Below are positions 1 through 7,515 of a DNA stretch of 32,142 bases, piece after piece. Location: assembly GCA_017512365.1 (NCBI GenBank), contig JAFWGQ010000024.1, forward strand, positions 1 through 32,142. Direction: 5' to 3'. The number at the start of each line of letters is the position of its first letter. The first letter of the stretch is position 1. The notes below the pieces were generated by a model that was given only the letters and a program-made list of their open reading frames with translations, searched no databases and had not been told where the DNA came from. The DNA comes from Mogibacterium sp. (GTDB lineage Bacteria; Bacillota; Clostridia; Peptostreptococcales; Anaerovoracaceae). Position numbers and translations under genes: made by a program.

Positions 1-64
1 CAGTGGTTAGAGCAACCGGCTCATAACCGGTCGGTCCTTGGTTCGAACCCAAGATGGCCCACCA
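1..64 (+). tRNA. tRNA-Met (CAU), 5' end cut off
   Basis: This is the 3' part of a tRNA whose 5' acceptor strand lies before the window. The anticodon stem ACCGG/CCGGT encloses the loop CTCATAA with anticodon CAT at 22-24. The T-arm CTTGG-TTCGAAC-CCAAG and an encoded CCA (62-64) follow. The anticodon stem lacks the three consecutive G-C pairs of an initiator tRNA, so it is an elongator tRNA-Met. A lysidine-modified tRNA-Ile2 also has CAU and cannot be excluded without the missing half. Confidence 0.9.
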
Positions 65-70
65 AAAAAA

Positions 71-147
71 CGGGGTGTAGCGCAGTTTGGTAGCGCAACT
101 GGTTTGGGACCAGTGGGCCGCGGGTTCAAATCCTGCCACCCCGACCA
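71..147 (+). tRNA. tRNA-Pro (UGG)
   Basis: This is a complete 77-nt tRNA including an encoded CCA. The acceptor strands CGGGGTG and CACCCCG (137-143) pair fully. The anticodon stem ACTGG/CCAGT encloses the loop TTTGGGA, with anticodon TGG at 105-107. It sits 6 nt after the preceding tRNA, so the two are co-transcribed. Confidence 0.97.
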
Positions 148-151
148 ATAA

Positions 152-227
152 GCCCAGATAGCTCAGTTGGTAGAGCAGTAGACTGAAAATCTACGTGTCC
201 CTGGTTCAATTCCGGGTCTGGGCACCA
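152..227 (+). tRNA. tRNA-Phe (GAA)
   Basis: This is a complete 76-nt tRNA with encoded CCA. The acceptor strand starts GCCCAGA and pairs with TCTGGGC. The anticodon stem GTAGA/TCTAC encloses CTGAAAA, with anticodon GAA at 185-187. It is the last member of the tRNA operon and is followed directly by an intrinsic terminator. Confidence 0.97.
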
Positions 228-233
228 GAAGAG

Positions 234-259
234 TCAGAAGAGAGATCTTCTGATTTTTT
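234..259 (+). terminator. Intrinsic terminator of the tRNA operon
   Basis: A perfect 8-bp stem, TCAGAAGA (234-241) and TCTTCTGA (246-253), encloses a GAGA tetraloop and is followed by six T residues (254-259). It begins 7 nt after the CCA of tRNA-Phe and separates the tRNA operon from the XRE promoter. Confidence 0.92.
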
Positions 260-273
260 CTTTAAGTACGCAG

Positions 274-285
274 TTTACATGTAAA
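274..285. promoter_or_regulatory. 12-bp palindrome, candidate operator of the XRE regulator
   Basis: TTTACATGTAAA is a perfect palindrome. It ends 6 nt before the -35 box of the XRE gene promoter. A dimeric Cro/CI-type repressor binding here could control its own promoter. Autoregulation is inferred; only the symmetry and position are seen. Confidence 0.5.
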
Positions 286-291
286 GCAGTC

Positions 292-319
292 TTGACATTG
301 GATATTGTAATGCTACAAT
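292..319 (+). promoter_or_regulatory. Sigma-A type promoter for the XRE gene
   Basis: The consensus -35 TTGACA (292-297) is followed after 16 bp by the -10 TACAAT (314-319), which is preceded by TGC and so forms an extended -10. Transcription would start near 326, about 40 nt before the regulator's ATG. Confidence 0.85.
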
Positions 320-367
320 ATATACAAATTCGGAGAAAAATCATCACTATATTTAGTGTGGAGGCCA

Positions 368-577
368 ATGGAGAACAGGCTCAGGGAGATAAGAAAGGAA
401 AAGAAGATAGGGCAGGGATATCTGGTCGAAAAGCTGGGTGTTTCCAGGCAGTCCATCAGTTCCATCGAAAACGGCAGATGCACGCCGTCTCTTGAGCTTG
501 CCTTCGACATAGCTGATCTGCTGGAGATGCCGCTCGAGGAGATATTCATACACGAGAACCGCTTCAGAAAAGACTGA
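368..577 (+). CDS. Small XRE-family transcriptional regulator
   Basis: The 69-residue protein is little more than one helix-turn-helix domain of the Cro/CI (HTH_3) family. The recognition helix region reads VSRQSISSIENGR and is followed by PSLELAFDIADLL, the typical core of short Bacillota regulators that often accompany membrane-protein genes. The start is placed at ATG 368, where a GGAGG at 360-364 lies just upstream with unusually short (3-nt) spacing. An in-frame GTG at 356 would place that ribosome site inside the gene and is less likely. It has its own strong promoter and an adjoining palindrome. The next gene downstream is the cell-wall glucosaminidase, but a target cannot be deduced. 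Confidence 0.88.
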   Translation: MENRLREIRKEKKIGQGYLVEKLGVSRQSISSIENGRCTPSLELAFDIADLLEMPLEEIFIHENRFRKD

Positions 578-694
578 GCCTGATGATTAATATTCTGTAA
601 TATATAAGACCGCCGCTCATCAGGAGGTATAAAATCACGGACAGGAAAGTGTATCTGCCCAGGGTCCGTATTTTGTTTACGGATAAATATTATT
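578..694 (+). promoter_or_regulatory. Structured leader upstream of the glucosaminidase gene
   Basis: This 117-nt stretch contains two hairpins. The first pairs CCTGATGA (579-586) with TCATCAGG (617-624), 8 perfect bp, and its 3' arm runs into AGGAGGT (622-628), a full Shine-Dalgarno sequence with no ATG, GTG or TTG at usable distance. The second pairs ACGGAC (637-642) with GTCCGT (664-669) and is followed by ATTTTGTTT, which resembles a weak terminator. The ATG of the downstream gene (695) itself has only a poor ribosome site. I do not recognise a known riboswitch class. Cis-regulation, for example attenuation or SD masking, is a guess. Confidence 0.45.
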
Positions 695-2224
695 ATGATT
701 ATGAAAGCAAGCAGAAAAATCAGATTCGATCTGACGCTCATACTGATCACGGCATTTCTGACGGTCCTTGTTTCGGCAGCGGCAGCATTCGGACTTTCAG
801 CTCCGTCCGCTACGGGGATGACGAATTCGAAAGAAGGAGTCGTCCTGCGCAAGAGCTCGTCCGTCAGTTCAAAAAGGCTCGGAGTCATCGGAGACAATAC
901 CAGACTGACCATACATAAGGAGATATATAAGAAAAAATCGAGTACCGCCGCAAAGGACAGATGGTATTACGTTACAGCCGGCGGAAGGAAGGGCTATGTA
1001 AGAGCGGATCTTGTCGATACTGTCAGATACAGGACTGTAAAGGGCAGGGTAACTTCAACTGTAAAATACAGAAAGGGCGCGGGGACAGGCATGAAAAGCG
1101 CCGGAAAATACAGGAAAAACGCTTCGGTAAAGGTGGTCCTTGCGGCCAGGCCGCTGAGTAAATACAGAGGCTCCAGCAATACATGGTATAAGGTAAAGGC
1201 CGGCAGCAGGTACTATTATGTGTGCTCAAGCAAGGTAAAGCTCATACAGAGCAAGACTTCTTCAGGAAATACGGGCACGCAGTCAGAGGGGACAGGTAAA
1301 GGCACTGTTGTGGCGCCTGCAAACCAGGCGGGAGCAAACCTCAATGAAAAGCAGTTCGAGGATTATCTGACGCAGCAGGGATTCCCCAAAGCCTACAGGA
1401 AAAAGCTGAAGGCGCTGCACAAGACACATCCTAACTGGGGATTCGTCGCGTACAGCACGAAGATCAAATGGACAGACGCTCTTGCAAGACAGACAAGGAA
1501 CGGTGCTTCTCTCGTACACGGCAGCTACGGCTCGAAATACAGAAGCGGCAGCAGGCAGGTCGAACCGGGATGGTACAATGCCGGCAGCACGGTCGTGGCG
1601 TACTACATGGATCCGAGAAACTTCCTCACGGAAGACAGGATCATGATGTTCGAGGATCTGACATACAAACCTGCGTACCAGACTGCGTCGGTAGTATCGA
1701 CCATACTCGCTCCTACGAAGCTGCCTTCGAAGGGCTTCACGGCGAATATCTTCATAAATGCCGCAAAAAAGAACAATGTCAGTCCGGTGTTCCTGGCAGC
1801 AAGAGCCAGACAGGAGGTCGGCGGAGGAAGCGACGCCATAAACGGCGTAACAGTTCTCGGAACAAAGGTATACAATCCATTCAATATCGGAGCTTTCGGA
1901 GGCACGAATCCTCTGTACAACGGACTTCTGTATGCGCGGACAGCCGGGTGGACCACTCCGGCAAAGGCCGTTGACGGCGGCGCTGCGGAGCTTTCGAAAT
2001 ACTACATCAGCAAGGGCCAGCATACGATCTATTACCAGAGATTCAATGTCAGAAACGGCGCAGGAAATGTCGGTACCCATCAGTACATGACGAACATCCA
2101 CGCTCCGTACAACGAGTCCCGCAACACAAAGGAATCGTATAAGAAGTACGGCATACTGAATCAGCCTCTGGTATTCGAGATCCCGGTGTACAGCGGGATG
2201 CCGTCATCGACTAAGCTTCCGTAG
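695..2224 (+). CDS. Secreted SH3-domain N-acetylglucosaminidase (peptidoglycan hydrolase)
   Basis: The 509-residue protein begins with a signal peptide (basic MKASRKIRFD, then a hydrophobic stretch to about residue 33). Two bacterial SH3-like wall-binding modules follow, at about 42-108 and 111-183, the second rich in Tyr and Lys. A Ser/Thr/Gly linker runs to about 225. The C-terminal half is a glucosaminidase domain of the LytD/CwlG type, with the likely catalytic Glu at about 374 in ARQEVGGG and the motif YNPFNIGAFGG. It should cut the glycan strand between GlcNAc and MurNAc outside the cell, in wall turnover or daughter-cell separation. ATG 695 is the first start; ATG 701 is two codons later and both have weak ribosome sites. 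A 117-nt structured leader precedes it. Its 3' end overlaps the convergent radical SAM gene by 14 nt. Confidence 0.88.
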   Translation: MIMKASRKIRFDLTLILITAFLTVLVSAAAAFGLSAPSATGMTNSKEGVVLRKSSSVSSKRLGVIGDNTRLTIHKEIYKKKSSTAAKDRWYYVTAGGRKGYVRADLVDTVRYRTVKGRVTSTVKYRKGAGTGMKSAGKYRKNASVKVVLAARPLSKYRGSSNTWYKVKAGSRYYYVCSSKVKLIQSKTSSGNTGTQSEGTGKGTVVAPANQAGANLNEKQFEDYLTQQGFPKAYRKKLKALHKTHPNWGFVAYSTKIKWTDALARQTRNGASLVHGSYGSKYRSGSRQVEPGWYNAGSTVVAYYMDPRNFLTEDRIMMFEDLTYKPAYQTASVVSTILAPTKLPSKGFTANIFINAAKKNNVSPVFLAARARQEVGGGSDAINGVTVLGTKVYNPFNIGAFGGTNPLYNGLLYARTAGWTTPAKAVDGGAAELSKYYISKGQHTIYYQRFNVRNGAGNVGTHQYMTNIHAPYNESRNTKESYKKYGILNQPLVFEIPVYSGMPSSTKLP

Positions 2225-3149
2225 ACATCCTCAGACATCTGTCGCCCTGACGGATGTCTTTTTCCTTAAGACGCCTGTTTATGCCGTTGAGTATGGTGCG
2301 TTTTTTATAGCTCCATTCAGGAGAGACCAGGTACCTTCTCGGCACATCGCCTGTCAGCCTGTGTATCGTTATGTCTTCGGGTATGTATTCCAGGCATTCC
2401 GTAACGAGTTCTACGTATTCGTCTATCGAGTCGAAAGGCGTGTAGCCGGGCATCATCCCGTACAGCCTCGAATTCTTTACTACGTTCATGAGATGGAGCT
2501 TGACACCGTAGACAGGCATCGAAGCTACATGCTTCACCGATCCGAGCATCATCTCACGGGTCTCGCCGGGAAGCCCCAGTATGAGATGGGCGACCACCCT
2601 GATCCCCCGGGATGCCAGCCTGCGGCAGGACCTGTCGAAATCCGACACATCATATCCCATGCCCATCTCATCCGATGTTGCCCTGTGGATGGTCTGAAGA
2701 CCGAGCTCGACCCACATGAAGTGATCGCGGTTTATCTCCTCCAGCAGATCCAGAACGTCTTCTCCGAGACAGTCGGGCCTCGTGGAAATGACTATGCCGC
2801 TTATGCGCGGATCGGAAAGAGCTTCGTAATAGCGTCGCCTCAGCACCGGGACCGGAGCATAGGTGCCGGTAAAGGCCTGAAAGTAGGCGAGATAAGCAGC
2901 GTCAGGCCACTTTCCGGACAGCCTCTCTATCTGTATGCCGATAGACTCGGACATCCCGGAAATGTCTTCCGCGTGAGCGGAGAGCTCGCCTGATCCTCCC
3001 TCGCTGCAGAAGGCGCATCCTCCGTATCCCAGCGTGCCGTCGCGGTTGGGACATGTGAAGCCTGCGTCTATGCCGAGCTTGACGGTCTTTCTGCCGAATT
3101 CCTCCCTGAGCCTGTCGCTTATCGAATTGTATCTTTCGCCGCCCTGCAT
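2211..3149 (-). CDS. TIGR01212-family radical SAM protein (YhcC-like)
   Basis: This 312-residue protein belongs to the YhcC/TIGR01212 group of radical SAM proteins. The cluster-binding cysteines are in CPNRDGTLGYGGCAFC near residue 33, with the C-x11-C-x2-C spacing characteristic of this group. Later conserved segments include STRPDCLG, WVELGLQT and HLILGLPGET, which form the SAM-binding barrel. The substrate of this family is, to my knowledge, not established. The start ATG (complement of 3147-3149) has a CAGGAG 11 nt upstream. It is the only complete protein gene on the minus strand and is divergent from queH. Its 3' end carries the stem of the opposite gene's terminator inside the coding sequence. 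Confidence 0.9.
   Translation of the reverse strand: MQGGERYNSISDRLREEFGRKTVKLGIDAGFTCPNRDGTLGYGGCAFCSEGGSGELSAHAEDISGMSESIGIQIERLSGKWPDAAYLAYFQAFTGTYAPVPVLRRRYYEALSDPRISGIVISTRPDCLGEDVLDLLEEINRDHFMWVELGLQTIHRATSDEMGMGYDVSDFDRSCRRLASRGIRVVAHLILGLPGETREMMLGSVKHVASMPVYGVKLHLMNVVKNSRLYGMMPGYTPFDSIDEYVELVTECLEYIPEDITIHRLTGDVPRRYLVSPEWSYKKRTILNGINRRLKEKDIRQGDRCLRMSTEA
2233..2263 (+). terminator. Intrinsic terminator of the glucosaminidase gene, inside the opposing CDS
   Basis: An 11-bp stem with one T-G wobble, AGACATCTGTC (2233-2243) and GACGGATGTCT (2249-2259), encloses the loop GCCCT and is followed by TTTT. It starts 9 nt after the glucosaminidase stop codon and lies wholly within the last codons of the minus-strand radical SAM gene. 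Confidence 0.82.
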
Positions 3150-3150
3150 G

Positions 3151-3179
3151 TGTTATAAGACTCCTGATTGTGTTATAAT
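3151..3179 (+). promoter_or_regulatory. Extended -10 promoter for queH
   Basis: TATAAT (3174-3179) preceded by TGT forms an extended -10, with no good -35 at 17 bp. The octamer TGTTATAA occurs twice, at 3151-3158 and 3171-3178, exactly 20 bp apart. The repeated element sits between the divergent starts of queH and the radical SAM gene. Confidence 0.6.
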
Positions 3180-3209
3180 CAAAAAGATTTTGGCAGAAAG
3201 GAGCATGGC

Positions 3210-3875
3210 ATGAAAAAGCTGTCGGGATGCGCGCCGCTTGCGGCGGGCGAAGAGTTGAACATGGTTCCCGAAGAGCTTTCGAAGCTCGGACTGATGCCCG
3301 CAAAGCCGGGAGTGCTCCTGCATGCCTGCTGCGGCCCGTGCGCGACATCCTGTGTCGAGAGGCTCGCAGAAGACTATTCTCTGACCGTGTTCTATTATAA
3401 TCCAAACATCACCGACAGAGAAGAGTACTACCTGAGGCGTGACACGCTGCTGCAGTTCCTCGACGCTTTCAACGAAGAGCACAGGGACATGTATACGGCA
3501 GGCTATCTTGAGGGAGCGTACGAACCGGACAGGTATCTTTTGAAAGCGTCTGCACTGGCGGACGAGCCCGAGGGCGGAAAGCGCTGCGATATATGCTTCG
3601 CGATGAGACTGGCGGAGACCGCGAGGACCGCAAAAGCGATGGACATCGAATACTTCACTACGACGATGTCCGTCAGTCCCCACAAGGACTATGAAAAGAT
3701 CAGATCTCTGGGGTTGATGCTCGGGGAGGAAACAGGAGTGAAATTCCTCGATGTCGACTTCAAGAAGAAGAACGGCTTCGGCAGAAGCGTGGAGCTTTCA
3801 AGGAAATTCGGATTATACAGACAGAATTTCTGCGGCTGCGAATTCGCAAGAGCAGCCATGCAGATCTCAGAATAA
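3210..3875 (+). CDS. queH: Epoxyqueuosine reductase QueH
   Basis: QueH reduces epoxyqueuosine to queuosine at the wobble position of tRNAs with GUN anticodons, using an iron-sulfur cluster and no cobalamin, unlike QueG. The 221-residue protein shows the family's paired cysteines in HACCGPCATSC near the N terminus, then FYYNPNI, KRCDICFAMRL, TTTMSVSPHKDY and FCGCEFA near the C terminus. The start ATG 3210 has AAAGGAG 6 nt upstream; an upstream ATG at 3205 is out of frame. It is the first gene of the long plus-strand cluster, 30 nt before asnA. QueA and Tgt, which act immediately before it in the pathway, are encoded at 24663-26906. No preQ1 synthesis genes are in the window. Confidence 0.93.
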   Translation: MKKLSGCAPLAAGEELNMVPEELSKLGLMPAKPGVLLHACCGPCATSCVERLAEDYSLTVFYYNPNITDREEYYLRRDTLLQFLDAFNEEHRDMYTAGYLEGAYEPDRYLLKASALADEPEGGKRCDICFAMRLAETARTAKAMDIEYFTTTMSVSPHKDYEKIRSLGLMLGEETGVKFLDVDFKKKNGFGRSVELSRKFGLYRQNFCGCEFARAAMQISE

Positions 3876-3905
3876 AAGGGTAAAATGACGAAAGGAAGGA
3901 CTATC

Positions 3906-4916
3906 ATGAGTAAACTGATCATCCCAAAAGACTACAGGCCGGTGCTCGATCCGACAGAGACGCAGCGTGCGATCAAGAGGATCAAAGACCATTTCCAGAA
4001 GGAGCTTGCCTACAGCCTCAATCTGGGCAGGGTAAGCGCACCTCTCTTCGTATTCCCGGAATCCGGTCTCAATGACAACCTCAACGGATACGAAAGAAGA
4101 GTGGATTTCACCATCAAGGATCTCGATGAGAGGAATGTCGAGGTAGTGCAGTCGCTGGCCAAATGGAAACGCATGGCTCTCGGCAGATACATGGTAAGGC
4201 CGGGCAGAGGTCTTTATACGGATATGAACGCCATCAGGCGCGACGAGGAGCTCGACAACATACACTCGATCTATGTCGACCAGTGGGACTGGGAAAAAGT
4301 CATTACCGCTGAACAGAGAAACGAGGACTATCTCGAGCATACAGTCAGGAACATTTACAGATGTCTGCTCGATCTGGAGGAGTACGTATGGGATCATTAT
4401 CCGGATCTCACCATCGGCCTTCCGAAGAAGATCAGGTTCATCGATTCACAGGAGCTCGAGGACATGTATCCTGATAAGACTCCGAAGGAAAGAGAACGCC
4501 TGGCGGCCGAAGATTACGGTGCGATCTTCATAAAGAGGATAGGCGGCGCCCTCAGGTCCGGCAAGCCGCACGACGGAAGAGCTCCTGATTACGACGACTG
4601 GGAGCTCAACGGAGACATCATACTCTGGAACCCTGTTCTCGAGGACGCTTTCGAGATAAGCTCGATGGGCATCCGCGTCGATTCCGAATCGATGAAAAGG
4701 CAGCTTGAGATCGACGGCAAGCAGGACCGCGCTGAGCTCAGGTTCCATCAGGACATCATAAACAACAGGCTCCCGCTCACTATAGGCGGAGGAATAGGAC
4801 AGAGCAGGCTGTGCATGTACTTCCTCAGGAAGGCGCATATCGGCGAGGTCCAGGTATCCGTATGGCCTGAAGAGATGTACGAGGAGTGCTCGAAGCATAA
4901 TATATTCTTACTCTGA
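3906..4916 (+). CDS. asnA: Aspartate-ammonia ligase (asparagine synthetase A)
   Basis: AsnA makes asparagine from aspartate, ammonia and ATP; its fold is related to class II aminoacyl-tRNA synthetases. The 336 residues match the usual length. Recognisable segments are VQSLAKWKRMAL, GLYTDMNAIRRDE and HSIYVDQWDWE, which form the substrate and ATP site, and GGGIGQSRLCM near the end. The start ATG 3906 has AGGAAGGA just upstream; an earlier in-frame ATG at 3885 lacks one. The stop TGA shares its A with the priA start (TGATG), so translation of the two is probably coupled. The pairing with priA is unusual and no functional link is evident. No T-box leader is seen. Confidence 0.95.
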   Translation: MSKLIIPKDYRPVLDPTETQRAIKRIKDHFQKELAYSLNLGRVSAPLFVFPESGLNDNLNGYERRVDFTIKDLDERNVEVVQSLAKWKRMALGRYMVRPGRGLYTDMNAIRRDEELDNIHSIYVDQWDWEKVITAEQRNEDYLEHTVRNIYRCLLDLEEYVWDHYPDLTIGLPKKIRFIDSQELEDMYPDKTPKERERLAAEDYGAIFIKRIGGALRSGKPHDGRAPDYDDWELNGDIILWNPVLEDAFEISSMGIRVDSESMKRQLEIDGKQDRAELRFHQDIINNRLPLTIGGGIGQSRLCMYFLRKAHIGEVQVSVWPEEMYEECSKHNIFLL

Positions 4917-6901
4917 TGCAGTATATCGATGTAGTCATAGACAATAAGAGCGTATACACGGATACTTTCTATACCTACAGCGCGCCCGACGGGATAATGA
5001 CGGGAGCAAGGCTGACAGTGCCGTTCGGCGTAAGAAGGAAGCTCGTGGACGCGTACTGCGTCAGGACAGGAGTACAGCCGGAATTCGATGTTTCAAAGAT
5101 AAGGGAAATAGCGTCTGTTGACGAGGAAAGATCTCTGAACGGGGAGATGGTCGACACCGCTGTGTGGATGCGCAGACGCTACGGAACGAAGTATATAGAC
5201 GGCCTCAAGATGTTCGCCGTTCAGGGCAAAAGAGAATCCGCAGCAAAAGAAAAGGAGAAAGACGGACCGCATGATCCGCACTACGAGCTGACCGGGGGTC
5301 AGAAGGCTGCGGCGGACAGGATCTGCGCGGCTGTCGAAGAGCGCAGGGGCGGGACCTTCCTTATAAAGGGCGTTACCAACAGCGGCAAGACCGAAGTCTA
5401 CATGAAGGCCGTAGATAAGGTCCTGTCCGAAGGAAGGACGGCGATAATACTGCTGCCTGAGATCGCTCTTGCCGGCCAGGTGGCTGAACGCTTCAGGAAG
5501 AGATTCGGAAGCGGCGAAGTCGCTGTGCTCCACAGCAGGCTGAAGACCTCAGAGAGGCTCAGAGAGTGGCTCAGGATAAGAAGGGGCGAGGCGAGGATAG
5601 TGGTCGGAGCGAGGACATCGGTGTTCGCTCCGATTGACAATATAGGAATTATCGTCATTGACGAAGAGCACGAGTCCACATACAAATCAGATCACAATCC
5701 CAAGTACGAGACGATCGATGTGGCGTATAAAAGAGCGTCGGATCACAAAGCGGTCCTTGTGCTTGGAAGCGCGACTCCGAGCATAGTCTCGTATTACAGG
5801 GCGAAGACAGGCGTTTATGAGCTCATAGAAATGGATGAACGCATAGGCGGCAGCATCATGCCCGAGCCCGGTATCATAGACATGCGGAAGGAAGCCGTTT
5901 CAGGCAACCTCAGCACCATATCGCAGGAGCTGGCCGCTCAGACGGACAGTGCTCTGAGGCGCGGGGATCAGGTGATATATTTCCTGAACAGGAGGGGCTT
6001 TTCCACTCAGATACTGTGCCCTGACTGCGGATTCAGGATGACCTGTCCGGACTGCGGCATAACTCTCACTTATCACAGATCATCGAACGCGGCCGTATGC
6101 CACTACTGCGGACGCAAGTTCCCGCTCCCGGGGACCTGCCCGGACTGCGGCAGCAGATTCATCAAATACGTGGGCGCGGGCACCGAAAAGGTAGAGGCCG
6201 AGGTCAGGAGCCTCTGGCCGGAAGCGAGAGTGTCGCGATTCGACACAGACACCGTAGCCGCAGGCGGAGATCCTGCAAAGGTGATAAAGGATTTCCAGAG
6301 AGGAAGGACCGACATACTGGTCGGCACGCAGATACTCGCCAAGGGTCTGGACTTCAGGAACGTCGGGCTTGTCGGAGTCATCAACGCCGATGTGAGCCTG
6401 AACATACCTGATTACAGATCTTCGGAGAGGACGTTCCAGCTGATAACACAGGTGGCGGGAAGAGCCGGCAGGGCCGGGGGCAGAAGCAGCGTTCTCATAC
6501 AGACCTTTGATCCTGAAAGCGATATAATAAAAGAGGCCGCCGCAGGCGATTATGAGGAGTTCTACGAGGCGGAAATGCTTCACAGAAGCATTATGAATTA
6601 TCCTCCTTTCTCTGATATAATCCAGGTGATGTTCAGCGCTGACAGCGAGGAGGATGCGATGTCTTACGCGCAGACCTTCCGCCGCAGGCTGGCAGGACTC
6701 AGATCGGCCCCGGAGGGCGCTCAGGTCATGAGGCCCGGAGCGGATGAGAGGCGCACGGACGGCAGGGCCAGAGCTGGCTTTATCATAAAGGCCCCTCAGG
6801 GAAGCAGAGCCGGATACATCGCGGAATACATGCGTTTCCGCGACCGGATGATAGAGATGAAGGCGCCGGCCTTCATAGAGATAGACGTTAACCCATACTG
6901 A
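4916..6901 (+). CDS. priA: Primosomal protein N' (replication restart helicase)
   Basis: PriA recognises stalled or collapsed replication forks and reloads the replisome. The N-terminal fork-binding domain starts DVVIDNKSVYTDTFYTY. Walker A is GVTNSGKT (152-159), and the DEEH box is at about 249-252 followed by GSATPS. The zinc region has four CxxC pairs: CPDCG, CPDCG, CHYCG and CPDCG. Helicase motifs V and VI follow in GTQILAKGLDF and QVAGRAGRAGG. At 661 residues it is shorter than the E. coli protein (732), with a compact N-terminal part. It leads the classic priA-def-fmt order of Bacillota and overlaps the asnA stop by one base. Confidence 0.97.
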   Translation: MQYIDVVIDNKSVYTDTFYTYSAPDGIMTGARLTVPFGVRRKLVDAYCVRTGVQPEFDVSKIREIASVDEERSLNGEMVDTAVWMRRRYGTKYIDGLKMFAVQGKRESAAKEKEKDGPHDPHYELTGGQKAAADRICAAVEERRGGTFLIKGVTNSGKTEVYMKAVDKVLSEGRTAIILLPEIALAGQVAERFRKRFGSGEVAVLHSRLKTSERLREWLRIRRGEARIVVGARTSVFAPIDNIGIIVIDEEHESTYKSDHNPKYETIDVAYKRASDHKAVLVLGSATPSIVSYYRAKTGVYELIEMDERIGGSIMPEPGIIDMRKEAVSGNLSTISQELAAQTDSALRRGDQVIYFLNRRGFSTQILCPDCGFRMTCPDCGITLTYHRSSNAAVCHYCGRKFPLPGTCPDCGSRFIKYVGAGTEKVEAEVRSLWPEARVSRFDTDTVAAGGDPAKVIKDFQRGRTDILVGTQILAKGLDFRNVGLVGVINADVSLNIPDYRSSERTFQLITQVAGRAGRAGGRSSVLIQTFDPESDIIKEAAAGDYEEFYEAEMLHRSIMNYPPFSDIIQVMFSADSEEDAMSYAQTFRRRLAGLRSAPEGAQVMRPGADERRTDGRARAGFIIKAPQGSRAGYIAEYMRFRDRMIEMKAPAFIEIDVNPY

Positions 6902-6915
6902 TCACAGGAAAGAAA

Positions 6916-7485
6916 ATGGCACTCAGAACAATAACTGTAAGAGGCGATGAGATACTCGCCAAAAAATGCAAACCGGTAAAGCAGATAACACCGCGCATCA
7001 GGGAAGCCTGCGCTGACATGGTCGAGACCATGAAAGCCGCTGACGGAGTGGGCATAGCTGCTCCTCAGATAGGTATCATGAAGCGGTTCTTCATCGCGAT
7101 GCCTCATGTGGATGCCGAAGATGAAGAAAAGAGAGAAAAGATCTATTACATGATCAATCCGGAAATAACACACAGGGAGGGCACTCAGGAATCGTCCGAG
7201 GGATGCCTCTCCGTGCCGGGATACATGGGGCTTGTCGACAGGCCGATGAAGATCAGGATAAAAGCACAGGATCTTGAAGGCGCTGAACACGAATATGAAT
7301 TCGAGGGCTTCGAAGCCACTGTGTTCTGTCACGAGTATGATCATCTCGACGGCGTGCTTTATCCTGACATCGCGAAGGACATGATGACTGCCGAGGAATA
7401 CGCCGACAGGCTTGAGGAACTCCGCGAGCTCCACGCTGACGACGACGGCGGAGACAGCATGGAGATCTGGGAAGGCAGAAAGTAA
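6916..7485 (+). CDS. def: Peptide deformylase
   Basis: This enzyme removes the formyl group from the N-terminal methionine of new proteins and pairs with Fmt encoded next to it. All three family motifs are visible in the 189 residues: GIAAPQIG (motif 1), EGCLSVPG (motif 2, metal-binding Cys at about 97) and CHEYDHLDG (motif 3, metal-binding His 139 and 143, catalytic Glu 140). Motif 3 has Tyr where Ile or Leu is usual. An insert DAEDEEKREK follows the first motif. AGGAAAG lies 5-10 nt before the ATG. It begins 14 nt after the priA stop. Confidence 0.97.
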   Translation: MALRTITVRGDEILAKKCKPVKQITPRIREACADMVETMKAADGVGIAAPQIGIMKRFFIAMPHVDAEDEEKREKIYYMINPEITHREGTQESSEGCLSVPGYMGLVDRPMKIRIKAQDLEGAEHEYEFEGFEATVFCHEYDHLDGVLYPDIAKDMMTAEEYADRLEELRELHADDDGGDSMEIWEGRK

Positions 7486-7515
7486 AACAAAGAAAAACAG
7501 TAAGATAAAACGCAT

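Noticed and set aside
356-367. GTG 356 as the start of the XRE regulator
   Set aside because: It would put the GGAGG ribosome site inside the coding region and add MWRP, which is not typical of the family.
1283-2101. A 272-codon minus-strand open frame opposite the glucosaminidase domain
   Set aside because: It is a shadow of the conserved plus-strand catalytic domain with no protein-family features.
3151-3209. preQ1 riboswitch in front of queH
   Set aside because: The interval is too short after the promoter and lacks the preQ1-I core and its A-rich tail pairing.
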